Assembly (NCBI RefSeq): GCF_040448685.1
Contig: NZ_CP159290.1
Coordinates: forward strand, 1,116,001-1,180,000
Origin: Cellulosimicrobium sp. ES-005
GTDB lineage: Bacteria > Actinomycetota > Actinomycetes > Actinomycetales > Cellulomonadaceae
DNA length: 64,000 bases
Direction: 5' to 3'
Part shown: piece after piece, positions 56,219 through 64,000 of the stretch
How positions within the stretch are numbered: position 1 is the stretch's first letter
Layout of the letters: each line of letters begins with the position of its first letter
Program-made: the position numbers and the translations under genes
Notes under the pieces: generated by a model
Database searches by the model: none
What the model was told of the DNA's origin: nothing
Seen by the model: the letters and a program-made list of their open reading frames with translations, nothing else

Positions 56219-57091
56219 ATGCCCATCGCCCCGACCCTGGCCCTCGTCGACGAGGCGCAGCGTCGCGGATATGCCGTACCCGCGGTCAACATCGCGGACG
56301 ACCTCTCCGCGCGAGCCGTCATCGCGGCCGCCGACGGCGCGCGGTCGCCCGTGATCCTGCAGACGTCCGTCAAGACGGTGAGGAGCATCGGCGCCCGGCA
56401 CCTGTCGCGCCTCGTGCACTCCGCGGCCGAGGAGGCGACCGTCCCGGTCGCCCTGCACCTCGACCACTGCCCCGACCGGGCCGTCATCACCGAGGTGCTC
56501 GCCGAAGGGTGGTCGTCCGTCCTCTTCGACGCGTCCGACCGACCCCTCGACGTCGCGTGGCGCGAGACCGCCGAGGTCGTGCGCGAGGCGCACGCCGCGG
56601 GGGCCGCCGTCGAGTCGGAGATCGAGAACATCGTGGGGGTCGAGGACGGCGTCGGGTCCGACGAGGCCCTGCACTCCTACAGCGTCGAACAGCTCGTCGA
56701 GGTCGCGCGCGACACCGGCACGGACCTGCTCGCTCCCGCCCTCGGCACCGCGCACGGCCTCTACACGGCCGATCCCGTGCTGCGGGTCGACCGCGTGGAG
56801 AGCCTGCGCGCGCTGAGCGACCTGCCCGTCGTGCTGCACGGCGGCACGGGTCTGCGCGACGAGGACTTCCGGGCGTTCATCGCGGCCGGCGTGTCCAAGA
56901 TCAACATCTCCACCGCCCTGAAGCTCGCCTACATGCGGACCGCAAAGCAGCACCTCGACGAGTGCGAGCGCACCGGCCGGTGGGAGCCCGTGAAGATGTT
57001 CGACGCCGTGCTGGTCGCCGTCCGCGACGAGATCGCGACGCACATCGAGGTCTTCGGGTCGTCCCGGGACGCGGCGGGGGCGGCCGCATGA
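56219..57091 (+). CDS. Class II ketose-phosphate aldolase
   Basis: A 290-aa zinc-dependent aldolase of the FbaA/GatY/IolJ superfamily. Zinc ligands and catalytic Asp are seen in VALHLDHCPD, Glu in ESEIENIVG, His in ALGTAHGLYT and His in VVLHGGTGLRDED; phosphate contacts are in GVSKINISTAL. It would cleave a ketose phosphate into dihydroxyacetone phosphate plus an aldehyde. It is too diverged for me to call glycolytic FBA. ATG 56219 follows GAGGAGG; the frame opens at 56138. It overlaps the CbbY-like gene by 4 bp. Confidence 0.9.
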   Translation: MPIAPTLALVDEAQRRGYAVPAVNIADDLSARAVIAAADGARSPVILQTSVKTVRSIGARHLSRLVHSAAEEATVPVALHLDHCPDRAVITEVLAEGWSSVLFDASDRPLDVAWRETAEVVREAHAAGAAVESEIENIVGVEDGVGSDEALHSYSVEQLVEVARDTGTDLLAPALGTAHGLYTADPVLRVDRVESLRALSDLPVVLHGGTGLRDEDFRAFIAAGVSKINISTALKLAYMRTAKQHLDECERTGRWEPVKMFDAVLVAVRDEIATHIEVFGSSRDAAGAAA

Positions 57092-57846
57092 CGCGCGCAC
57101 TGGTCCTGGACTGCGACGGCGTCCTCGCGGACACCGAGCGCGACGGCCACCTCGTCGCGTTCAACCGGGCGTTCGCGGAGCTCGGGCACACGATCGAGTG
57201 GTCGGCGACGGAGTACGCCGCGCTCCTGCGCGTCGGCGGCGGCAAGGAGCGCCTCAAGGCGTACCTGGCCGAGCACCCCGAGGTCGACCTCGCGCGCGGC
57301 GGCGACCTCGACGAGGCCGTGCGAGCGGCGCACCTGCGCAAGAGCGAGATCTACGTCGAGCTCGTCGAGCAGGGCGCGCTGCCGGGGCGCCCCGGCGTGC
57401 GCCGACTCGTGCACGAGGCGCTCGACGCCGGGTGGCAGGTCGCCGTGGCGTCGACGTCCGCGCAGCGCAGCGTCGAGGCCGTCCTGCGGTCCGTCGTCGG
57501 CGAGGAGGACTACGCGCGCGTCGCCGGGGTGTTCGCCGGGGACGTCGTGCCTGCCAAGAAGCCCGCCCCGGACATCTACCTGCTCGCGATCGACCGGCTC
57601 GGCCGGTCGCCCGAGGAGGTCGTCGTGGTCGAGGACTCCGCCGCGGGCGCGACGGCCGCGAGCCGCGCCGGGCTGCGGCACCTCGTGACCGTGAGCACGT
57701 TCACGACCGAGGACGAGTTCCCGGACGCCTCGCTCGTGGTCGACCACCTCGGCGAGCCGGACCTGCCGGCGACGGTGCTGGCCGGTCCGGACGTGCTGAG
57801 CGACAAGCTCGTCGACGTGGCCGCGCTGGAGGCGCTCCTGCGCTGA
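57088..57846 (+). CDS. CbbY-like HAD phosphatase
   Basis: A 252-aa HAD type IA hydrolase. Motif I is LVLDCDGVLADTERDGHLVA, motif II VASTSAQRSVE, motif III Lys in VPAKKPAPDIY and motif [15 protein letters not shown]. The cap segment RVGGGKERLKAYL matches CbbY, the xylulose-1,5-bisphosphate phosphatase that protects RuBisCO in autotrophs. In a cluster with a RuBisCO-like protein and a ketose aldolase it may remove a bisphosphate side product. ATG overlaps the aldolase stop by 4 bp. Confidence 0.88.
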   Translation: MTRALVLDCDGVLADTERDGHLVAFNRAFAELGHTIEWSATEYAALLRVGGGKERLKAYLAEHPEVDLARGGDLDEAVRAAHLRKSEIYVELVEQGALPGRPGVRRLVHEALDAGWQVAVASTSAQRSVEAVLRSVVGEEDYARVAGVFAGDVVPAKKPAPDIYLLAIDRLGRSPEEVVVVEDSAAGATAASRAGLRHLVTVSTFTTEDEFPDASLVVDHLGEPDLPATVLAGPDVLSDKLVDVAALEALLR

Positions 57847-57850
57847 CGAC

Positions 57851-57909
57851 GCACCCGACGCGGCGGGGCCCGGGGACCGTCGGTCTCCGGGCCCCGCCGC
57901 GTCGGGTGC
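57851..57909. terminator. Bidirectional terminator between the CbbY-like and GntR genes
   Basis: A perfect 23-bp stem (57851-57873 with 57887-57909) and 13-nt loop, the longest hairpin in the window, lie between converging gene ends. Confidence 0.85.
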
Positions 57910-57914
57910 GCCGG

Positions 57915-58649
57915 TCAGAGGTCGTAGTGGAACTCGAGGCGGATCTTGTCGCCCCGGAAGAGGATGCGCGAGTGCTCGAAGGGCGTGCCCGTCGCGGTGG
58001 AGATCTGCTGCGTGAGCAGCAGGAGCGGCGCGGTGCGGCCGACGCCCAGGACGCGCGCGTCGGCGGCCGAGGGGGTCGTCGTCTCGAGCGTCTCGACGAC
58101 GTGGTCCATGCGCAGGCCGTACGCGTCCTCGAGGATCGCGCACAGCTGACGCTCGGCGGGGTCGTGGCGGTCGAGGTCCTCGGCGAGCGCCTGCGGGATG
58201 TAGGACGTGTGGAGGCTGATCGGCTCGTCCTCGACGAGGCGCAGGCGGCGCACGGTGTAGGCATGGGCTCCCGACGGCAGCCCGAGCGTGCGCGCGACGT
58301 TGCTCGGCGGCGTGCCGAGCTCCATGCCGAGCAGCTGGGTAGAGGTGGCGTACCCCATCTGCTCGAGCTGCTCGCGGATGCCCTTGTACGCGGGGGAGCG
58401 CGTGCTGATCTTGCGCGGGGCCACGAACGTGCCCTTGCCCTGGACGCGGAAGATGAGTCCTTCGTTCGCGAGCTGCGCGAGGACCTGGCGCGCCGTCATG
58501 CGGCTGATCCCGTAGGTCTGGTTGAGCTCGTTCTCGGACGGGATCTTGTGGTTCACCGCCCACTCGCCGCCCTCGATCTTCTCGCGCAGGATGTTCGCGA
58601 GTTGGATGTACAGCGGTGTCGAACCGTCGCGGTCGAGTGTCTGGGGCAT
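57915..58649 (-). CDS. GntR-family (HutC/UTRA-type) transcriptional regulator
   Basis: A 244-aa regulator. The N-terminal winged helix-turn-helix reads PLYIQLANILREKIEGGEW, IPSENELNQTYGISRMTARQ and LANEGLIFRVQGKGTFV. The C-terminal UTRA effector domain (about 95-240) carries SLHTSYIPQAL and HSRILFRGDKIRLEF. It is the only regulator in the cluster and is divergent from the E1-E2 operon; TGTATAG boxes before its own and several cluster genes make it the likely local repressor. The effector is probably a phosphorylated sugar intermediate. ATG 58649 has only a weak GACGGAA upstream. Confidence 0.9.
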   Translation of the reverse strand: MPQTLDRDGSTPLYIQLANILREKIEGGEWAVNHKIPSENELNQTYGISRMTARQVLAQLANEGLIFRVQGKGTFVAPRKISTRSPAYKGIREQLEQMGYATSTQLLGMELGTPPSNVARTLGLPSGAHAYTVRRLRLVEDEPISLHTSYIPQALAEDLDRHDPAERQLCAILEDAYGLRMDHVVETLETTTPSAADARVLGVGRTAPLLLLTQQISTATGTPFEHSRILFRGDKIRLEFHYDL

Positions 58650-58967
58650 CGTGTTCCGTCGGGGTCGAGGTCCGAAAGGTCGCGTCCGTCGTCAGGCGCG
58701 CCGTAGACGATCCACGCTAGCGGAACCGGACATGTCATGCCAGGTCCCCCGTATTCACGTCCAGGCTGGACTATACATGTATGTAGCTGTATGGTCGGGC
58801 GCAGCGACATGCTCCGAGCCGGCGGTGACGCCCGCGACGAGCGACCTCGACGAGGAGACGGCGTGGGCACCGGTGCCCACGGGTCGCCTCGTCCGGGCCG
58901 TTCGTGCCGGCTCGGCCGGACAGCACCCCGTCACGCGACGGACGACACGCCCGAGGAAGGCGATCCT
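58650..58967. promoter_or_regulatory. Divergent promoter region E with TGTATAG box
   Basis: In this 318-bp gap between the GntR gene and the E1 gene, CTATACATGTATG (58771-58783) contains the perfect palindrome ATACATGTAT; on the minus strand it reads ATGTATAG, as in regions A and D. AGCTGTATGG follows. The remaining ~170 bp before the E1 start shows nothing else I can identify. Confidence 0.55.
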
Positions 58968-61139
58968 ATGCCGAAGACCAAGGCACTCAAGCCGGCCGCC
59001 ACATGGGTCGAGCTCAGCACCACGACCGCGGACTGGAAGGCCGCCGACCCGCGGCTCCTCGAGACCATGCTCGTCCAGCTCCACCTCGTGCGCGCGTTCG
59101 AGGAGGAGGTCCTCGAGCTCGCCGGGCAGAAGCTCATCAACGGTCCGGCCCACTCCTCGATCGGCCAGGAGGGCGGCGCCGTGGGCTCGGTCCTGCCTCT
59201 CGTCGCGGCGGACCAGATCAACGGCTCCCACCGCGGCCACCACCAGTTCCTCGCCAAGGCGCTCGGCTACGTCCAGCCGGACGGCTTCGACGCGCGCGCC
59301 GAGCTCGGCGACGACGTGCGCACCGTCCTCTACCGGTCCCTGTCCGAGATCGCGGGCCTCGCCGACGGCTACTGCCGCGGCCGTGGCGGGTCGATGCACC
59401 TGCAGTGGAAGGAGGCCGGGGCCATGGGCACGAACGCGATCGTGGGCGGGGCCGTCCCCTTCGCGACCGGCTTCGCCTGGGCGGACAAGCACTCCGGCAC
59501 CGACAACGTCGCCGTCACCTACTTCGGGGACGGTGCGGTGAACATCGGCTCGGTGCTGGAGAGCTTCAACCTCGCCGCCGCCTGGGACCTGCCGGTCTGC
59601 TTCTTCATCGAGAACAACCAGTACGCCGTCTCGACGACGGTCGAGGAGGCGACCGGCGACCCGCGCCTGTCCGCGCGCGGGCTCGGCTTCGGCATCAAGA
59701 GCTGGCGCGTCGACGGGCAGGACACGCTCGCCGTCTACCTCGCCATGCAGCAGGCCGTCGAGCACATGCGCGCGGGCGGCGGCCCGACGATCGTCGAGGC
59801 GGACACGTACCGCTACTTCCACCAGAACGGGCCGTTCCCCGGCAGCGCGTTCGGCTACCGCGCCAAGGAGGAGGAGCAGGCGTGGCGCGACCGTGAGCCG
59901 ATCCGGACCGTCGAGGCACGCGTCGTGGAGCGCGGGCTCCTCACCCCGGACGAGTGCGCGCAGGTGCGCGCGCGGGCCAAGGCCGCGATGAAGGAGATCT
60001 CCGCCTCGCTGCTCGAGCCGGTGCCCGGCGGCAAGCCTGGCCAGCAGCAGATCCGTCCCGCGCTGTGGCCCGACACCGACTTCATCGACGTCGGCATCCG
60101 CGGCGACCTGTCCGGGCTCGACGGCGCGGACGTCCGCGACGTCGCGGACTTCGGTTCCGAGGAGCTCGAGCAGCGCAAGTTCGTCGACGTCGTCGCCGAC
60201 GTGATGCACCGCCGCATGTCGGCGGACGAGCGGGTCGTCGTCATGGGCGAGGACGTCCACAAGCTCAACGGCGGGTCGCGCGGCGCGACCAAGGGGCTCG
60301 GGACGGACTTCCCCGACCGCACGCTCGGCACGCCCATCGCCGAGGCCGCGTTCAGCGGCCTGGGGGGCGGCCTCGCGCTCGACGGGCGCTACTACCCGGT
60401 CGTCGAGCTCATGTACGCCGACTTCATCTGGGTCGCCGCCGACCAGCTCTTCAACCAGATCGGCAAGGCACGGCACATGTTCGGCGGCGACCACGACATG
60501 CCGCTGCTGCTGCGCATCAAGATCGGCACGGGCACCGGCTACGGCTCGCAGCACTCGATGGACCCCGCGGGCATCCTCGCGACCTCCGTCGGGTGGCGCA
60601 TCGTCGCCCCGTCCACCCCGCTCGACTACGTCGGGCTGGTCAACGCGGCGATGCGGCTCAAGGACCCCGTCGCGGTGCTCGAGCACGACGCCGACCTGTA
60701 CAAGGCCGTCATGGACGCGCCGAAGGACCTCGACTTCTGCCTGCCCGTCGGCAAGGCCGCGATCCGCCGGTCCGGCAGCGCCGCGACCGTCGTCTCCTAC
60801 CTGTCGATGGTCCAGCGCTGCGTCGACGCCGCGGACGAGGCGGGCGTCGACGCGGAGGTCGTGGACCTGCGCTGGCTCGACCGCGCGAGCGTCGACTGGG
60901 ACACGCTCGGCGAGTCGATCCGCAAGACCAACAAGGTGCTCGTCGTCGAGCAGGGCTCGGCCGGCACGTCGTACGGCGGGTGGCTCGCGGACGAGATCCA
61001 GCGGAGGTACTTCGACTGGCTCGACGCCCCGGTGACCCGCGTGCACGGCTCCGAGTCGTCGCCCAGCATCTCCAAGGTGCTGGAGCAGGCGGCGCTCGCG
61101 AGCACCGCCGACGTCGCCGCTGCGCTGCGCGCGCTCTGA
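58968..61139 (+). CDS. 2-oxo-acid dehydrogenase E1 component, alpha and beta subunits fused
   Basis: A 723-aa thiamine-diphosphate enzyme. The alpha part (about 1-345) has GPAHSSIGQEGGAVGSVL, GSHRGHHQFLAKAL, GRGGSMHL and the ThDP motif YFGDGAVNIGSVLESFNLA ending at IENNQYAV. The beta part (about 395-723) has VVVMGEDVHKLNGGSRGATK, TPIAEAAFSGLGGGLALDG and MYADFIWVAADQLFNQIGK. Most relatives encode the halves as two genes. It decarboxylates a 2-oxo acid and passes the acyl group to the E2 encoded 20 bp downstream. No E3 gene is in view, so a shared lipoamide dehydrogenase is expected. The 2-oxo acid may be pyruvate or a pathway-specific one. Confidence 0.9.
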   Translation: MPKTKALKPAATWVELSTTTADWKAADPRLLETMLVQLHLVRAFEEEVLELAGQKLINGPAHSSIGQEGGAVGSVLPLVAADQINGSHRGHHQFLAKALGYVQPDGFDARAELGDDVRTVLYRSLSEIAGLADGYCRGRGGSMHLQWKEAGAMGTNAIVGGAVPFATGFAWADKHSGTDNVAVTYFGDGAVNIGSVLESFNLAAAWDLPVCFFIENNQYAVSTTVEEATGDPRLSARGLGFGIKSWRVDGQDTLAVYLAMQQAVEHMRAGGGPTIVEADTYRYFHQNGPFPGSAFGYRAKEEEQAWRDREPIRTVEARVVERGLLTPDECAQVRARAKAAMKEISASLLEPVPGGKPGQQQIRPALWPDTDFIDVGIRGDLSGLDGADVRDVADFGSEELEQRKFVDVVADVMHRRMSADERVVVMGEDVHKLNGGSRGATKGLGTDFPDRTLGTPIAEAAFSGLGGGLALDGRYYPVVELMYADFIWVAADQLFNQIGKARHMFGGDHDMPLLLRIKIGTGTGYGSQHSMDPAGILATSVGWRIVAPSTPLDYVGLVNAAMRLKDPVAVLEHDADLYKAVMDAPKDLDFCLPVGKAAIRRSGSAATVVSYLSMVQRCVDAADEAGVDAEVVDLRWLDRASVDWDTLGESIRKTNKVLVVEQGSAGTSYGGWLADEIQRRYFDWLDAPVTRVHGSESSPSISKVLEQAALASTADVAAALRAL

Positions 61140-61159
61140 CCCGACCTGGAGGACGAGAG

Positions 61160-62599
61160 ATGGCAACCTACCTGAGACTGCCCGGCGTGTCCGCCGACTC
61201 CGACGAGGCGGCGCTCGAGGGCTGGTCCGTGGAGGCCGGGCAGAAGATCGCCGCGGGCGACGTCGTGGCGACCGTCGAGACCGAGAAGGCGGTCGTCGAC
61301 ATCGAGTGCGACCAGGACGGCGTCGTGCACGCCCTCGTCGTCGAGGCGGGGACGCTCGTCCCGGTGGGCGACCCCATCGCGGTGCTCCTCGCGCCGGACG
61401 AGGACCCGGCCGCCGGCGACGCGCTCCTCGCGGAGCTCGGCCTCGGCCCGGCGTCCGACGCGGCGGAGCCCGCGCCGGAGCCGGCGCCGCCCGCTGCCCC
61501 GGCTGCGCAGGAGCCTGCTCCGGTCGCACCCGCCCCGGCGGAGCCCGCCCCGGCGGAGCCCGCGCCGGCGGCGCCCGCGGCCGACGCCCCGGCCGCACCG
61601 GCCGCACCGGCCGGGCCGGGCGCGAACGGCGGGCGGATCTTCGCGAGCCCGCTCGCGCGCCGGATGGCGCGCGACGCGGGGCTCGGGCTCGACCAGCTCG
61701 ACGGCACCGGCCCCGGCGGTCGCATCGTGCGCGACGACGTCCTGCGCGCGATCGCCGCCGCGCAGTCGCCGGCGGCGGCGACCGCGGCCCCGGCGGAGGC
61801 GCCCGAGGCGCCGCGACCTGCGACGACGTGCGCGACCCGGGCCGCGAGCGCCCCCGCCGAGCCGCCCGTGGCGGCGACCGCGGCGACGGGCGCACCCGCC
61901 GTGCGGACGTCGGCGTACGGGCCGTACGAGGAGGTCCCGCACTCGAAGCTGCGTCGTCTCGTGGCCTCGCGGCTGCAGGCGAGCAAGCAGGAGGCGCCGC
62001 ACTTCTACCTGCGCGCGCGGGTCCGGGTCGACGAGTTGCTCGCGCTGCGCGCGACCGTCAACGCCTCGTCGCCCGTGCGCGTCTCGGTCAACGACTTCTT
62101 CGTCCGGGCGGCGGCGCGCGCCCTCGTCGACGTGCCCGAGATGAACGTCGTGTGGACGCCCGACGCCGTGCTGCGCTTCGAGCGCGCCGACGTCTCGGTG
62201 GCGGTGGCCTCCGAGCGCGGGCTCGTGACGCCGGTGGTGCGCGGGGCGGACTCGCTCTCGCTCGGTGCGCTCTCGACGGCCGTCAAGGACCTCGTCGCGC
62301 GCGCCGGTGAGGGCCGTCTGCAGCAGGACGAGCTCGAGGGCGGTGCGCTGACCGTGACGAACCTCGGCATGTACGGCGTCCGGGAGTTCGACGCGATCAT
62401 CAACCCTCCGCAGGTGGGCATCCTCGCGGTGGGGGCGGCGGTCGCGGAGCCGGTCGTCGTGGACGGCGAGGTCCAGGTCGCGACGGTCGTGCACCTGACG
62501 CTGTCGGTCGACCACCGCCCGGTCGACGGCGTGGTGGCGGCCCGCTTCCTCGCCCGTCTCACGGAGATCGTGGAGAACCCGTTGCAGGCGCTCGTCTGA
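61160..62599 (+). CDS. Dihydrolipoyl acyltransferase (E2) of a 2-oxo-acid dehydrogenase
   Basis: A 479-aa E2. One lipoyl domain (about 1-78) carries the lipoylated Lys43 in VETEKAVVD. A long Ala/Pro/Glu linker follows, then a peripheral-subunit-binding domain (ASPLARRMARDAGLGL, GPGGRIVRDD; about 155-195), a second Ala/Pro linker, and the catalytic domain (about 255-479) with the active His452 in SVDHRPVDG and TNLGMYGVREFDAIINPP. GGAGGACGAGAG precedes the ATG. It forms the core of the complex with the fused E1. Confidence 0.93.
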   Translation: MATYLRLPGVSADSDEAALEGWSVEAGQKIAAGDVVATVETEKAVVDIECDQDGVVHALVVEAGTLVPVGDPIAVLLAPDEDPAAGDALLAELGLGPASDAAEPAPEPAPPAAPAAQEPAPVAPAPAEPAPAEPAPAAPAADAPAAPAAPAGPGANGGRIFASPLARRMARDAGLGLDQLDGTGPGGRIVRDDVLRAIAAAQSPAAATAAPAEAPEAPRPATTCATRAASAPAEPPVAATAATGAPAVRTSAYGPYEEVPHSKLRRLVASRLQASKQEAPHFYLRARVRVDELLALRATVNASSPVRVSVNDFFVRAAARALVDVPEMNVVWTPDAVLRFERADVSVAVASERGLVTPVVRGADSLSLGALSTAVKDLVARAGEGRLQQDELEGGALTVTNLGMYGVREFDAIINPPQVGILAVGAAVAEPVVVDGEVQVATVVHLTLSVDHRPVDGVVAARFLARLTEIVENPLQALV

Positions 62600-62614
62600 C
62601 GGCGACCGTGCCGC

Positions 62615-62648
62615 GACGGCCCGCACCCCGACCGGGGTGCGGGCCGTC
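62615..62648 (+). terminator. Terminator after the E2 gene
   Basis: A perfect 15-bp stem (62615-62629 with 62634-62648) and 4-nt loop start 16 bp after the stop. Confidence 0.8.
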
Positions 62649-62713
62649 GTCGTCTCCCGCGGCGTCGCACGACGCGCGCCGGGGGCCGCGCACCCGGTCG
62701 CCGCGGGACGACG

Positions 62714-62742
62714 AAGGGCCGCACCCGCCGGGTGCGGCCCTT
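62714..62742 (-). terminator. Terminator of the glycerol-1-phosphate-dehydrogenase-like gene
   Basis: A perfect 13-bp stem (62714-62726 with 62730-62742) and 3-nt loop, 20 bp beyond the minus-strand stop. Confidence 0.75.
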
Positions 62743-62762
62743 TGCCGTGGAGGAGGGGACTC

Positions 62763-64000
62763 TCAGAGGCCGCCGCCGTGGCGTGCGGCGAGCGCCAGCA
62801 CCTCGTCGAGCAGGGCGTCGTCCCACAGGCCGGCGAGCAGGAGCAGGTCGGGGAGCGTGAAGCGGTCCCGCATCAGGGGCAGCGAGCGCAGGACCCAGCG
62901 CACCTCGTCCTCGCCCACGGTGGGCGTGAGCTCGGAGAACCGCGTCGGCGCGCCCCAGGCCCGCAGCACGTCCGCCGGGACGGCCGGGTCGGCCGTGAGC
63001 CCGCGCAGGGTCTCGCGGTGCTCGTCCCAGGCGTCGACGGCGGCCCGCGCCGCGTCCTGCCGCTCGGCCCAGAGCGCGAGCTTGCGCTCGACGGCGGTCC
63101 AGCACTCGGCGCCCACGCGTCCGCTCGGGTCGACGACGGCCCACGTGGCCGCGACGCGCCCGCGCAGGTCGGTGGGCGGGGAGAGCACCGCGGTCTCCAG
63201 CGCGGCGCGGTCGAGCCGGTCGAGCGCCAGCTGCCACAGGCTCGCCGCGACGACCGTCGCGACGCCGACCTGGGCGCCGTGGAGGTCGTGCGGCTCGTCG
63301 CGCGCCATGGCCGCCATGTCGAGGAGGTGGCTCATCAGGTGCTCGGAGCCCGAGAGGGGCGCGGTCGTGCCGCAGATCCCGATCGACAGGCCACCCACGG
63401 TGAGCGCGTCGACGAGCGCGGAGAGCGCCTCGGCGGACTCGGCCGGGTGGGCGCGCAGCCGGGCGACCGCCTCCTGCACGGGCCGGAACACCTCGGGGTC
63501 GTACCCGGCGTCCATGCCGAACGCGCCGGCCAGGTACCAGTCGGCGGGCGCGGTCCAGGTCGCGGCCGCGTCGCCGACGCCGGAGCGCGTGAGGTGCGGG
63601 GGCGCGGCGGCGAGCACGTCGTGGTCGACGAGCAGCGCGGCGGGCCAGGCCGTCGGGGCGGTCCGCTTGGCGCCGTTGCGCACGAGCACGGACAGCGCGT
63701 CGGAGTAGCCGTTGACGGACGCCGCGCACTGGACGACCACGAGGCGCGCCCCGGTCGCGGCGACGACCGCCTTCGCGAGGTCGGTGACCGTGCCGCCGCC
63801 CGTCGCGACGACGACGTCGTAGCCCTGGCAGCCGATCGTCGCGGCGTCGACGGTGTCCTCGTCGAGCACGACGCCGTGCGCCGTGCGGCGGACAAGGGTG
63901 TCGTCGACGAACGTCGTCCCGGCCCGCGGGGACGACGCGAGCCGGAGCACGGTCGCGACCACGTCCCTCCCGTCGTGCACGATCCGCGCGCCGTCGTGGA
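62763..64000 (-). CDS. sn-Glycerol-1-phosphate dehydrogenase-like protein (5' end beyond window)
   Basis: At least 412 codons are visible; the frame stays open to the window edge, so the start lies outside (a GTG at 63980 is possible but unlikely). The fold is the AraM/EgsA branch of the iron-ADH superfamily: VVVATGGGTVTDLAKAVVAA, QCAASVNGYSDALSV and metal-site residues Asp in GVGDAAATWTAPADW and His in SGSEHLMSHLLDM. Such enzymes interconvert dihydroxyacetone phosphate and glycerol 1-phosphate, or act on related sugar-alcohol phosphates. Its place at the end of a polyol-phosphate cluster suggests an oxidising role on another polyol phosphate. Confidence 0.85.
   Translation of the reverse strand, partial: HDGARIVHDGRDVVATVLRLASSPRAGTTFVDDTLVRRTAHGVVLDEDTVDAATIGCQGYDVVVATGGGTVTDLAKAVVAATGARLVVVQCAASVNGYSDALSVLVRNGAKRTAPTAWPAALLVDHDVLAAAPPHLTRSGVGDAAATWTAPADWYLAGAFGMDAGYDPEVFRPVQEAVARLRAHPAESAEALSALVDALTVGGLSIGICGTTAPLSGSEHLMSHLLDMAAMARDEPHDLHGAQVGVATVVAASLWQLALDRLDRAALETAVLSPPTDLRGRVAATWAVVDPSGRVGAECWTAVERKLALWAERQDAARAAVDAWDEHRETLRGLTADPAVPADVLRAWGAPTRFSELTPTVGEDEVRWVLRSLPLMRDRFTLPDLLLLAGLWDDALLDEVLALAARHGGGL

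Overview
The window is high-GC, gene-dense DNA from an actinobacterium. NrdEF-type ribonucleotide reductase, a GlgE-TreS-maltokinase-GlgB alpha-glucan route, a long DivIVA-like coiled-coil protein, leaderless-looking starts and modular secreted mannanases (GH5 with CBM10-like and CBM2-like modules) together suggest a plant-polymer-degrading member of Micrococcales, such as Cellulosimicrobium or Cellulomonas. The genus is an inference. I saw no rRNA, tRNA, CRISPR array, phage or insertion sequence.

Layout. (1) 1-1.3 kb: the end of nrdE, then nrdF. (2) 1.4-12.05 kb: a catabolic locus. A GntR regulator, a DJ-1/PfpI protein and an alpha/beta hydrolase lie on the minus strand. Divergent to them is a tightly overlapped operon of iron-dependent alcohol dehydrogenase, aldehyde dehydrogenase and a MalFGK-type ABC importer with two different ATPases. 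GATC-rich perfect palindromes sit before the regulator/operon and before the DJ-1 gene. (3) 12.1-21.6 kb: mostly housekeeping or conserved genes (phosphoribosyltransferase, FKBP lipoprotein, small Cys/His protein, two alpha/beta hydrolases, DivIVA-like protein, two envelope proteins, YbbN-like thioredoxin-TPR). (4) 21.8-24.0 kb: glgB. (5) 24.1-37.2 kb: a beta-mannan utilisation locus. It has a LacI regulator, an ABC importer, a GH2 beta-mannosidase, an AGE-family mannose isomerase, an in-frame fructokinase-GH113 fusion and two secreted GH5 mannanases. The candidate route is extracellular mannan cleavage, oligomer import, mannose release, isomerisation to fructose and phosphorylation. A 13-bp LacI-like box is shared by the transporter and mannanase promoters. 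(6) 37.3-45.6 kb: maltokinase, treS and glgE as a minus-strand operon, with glgP divergent. The mannan locus separates glgB from these partners.

(7) 45.7-64 kb: a catabolic cluster organised as divergent gene pairs: medium-chain dehydrogenase/FGGY kinase, (membrane protein-HAD-RuBisCO-like protein)/GlpK-like kinase, GlpD-like oxidase/triose-phosphate-isomerase-like protein, class II aldolase-CbbY-like HAD, HutC-type GntR/fused E1-E2 of a 2-oxo-acid dehydrogenase, and a glycerol-1-phosphate-dehydrogenase-like protein cut by the window end. Related TGTATAG boxes lie in several of the promoter regions. The enzyme set resembles tetritol/apionate-type catabolism (polyol kinase, FAD polyol-phosphate dehydrogenase, RuBisCO-like decarboxylase or isomerase, tetrulose-phosphate isomerase), but the combination does not match any pathway I can name. 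It is the best candidate here for an undescribed system. Substrate assignments are inference throughout.
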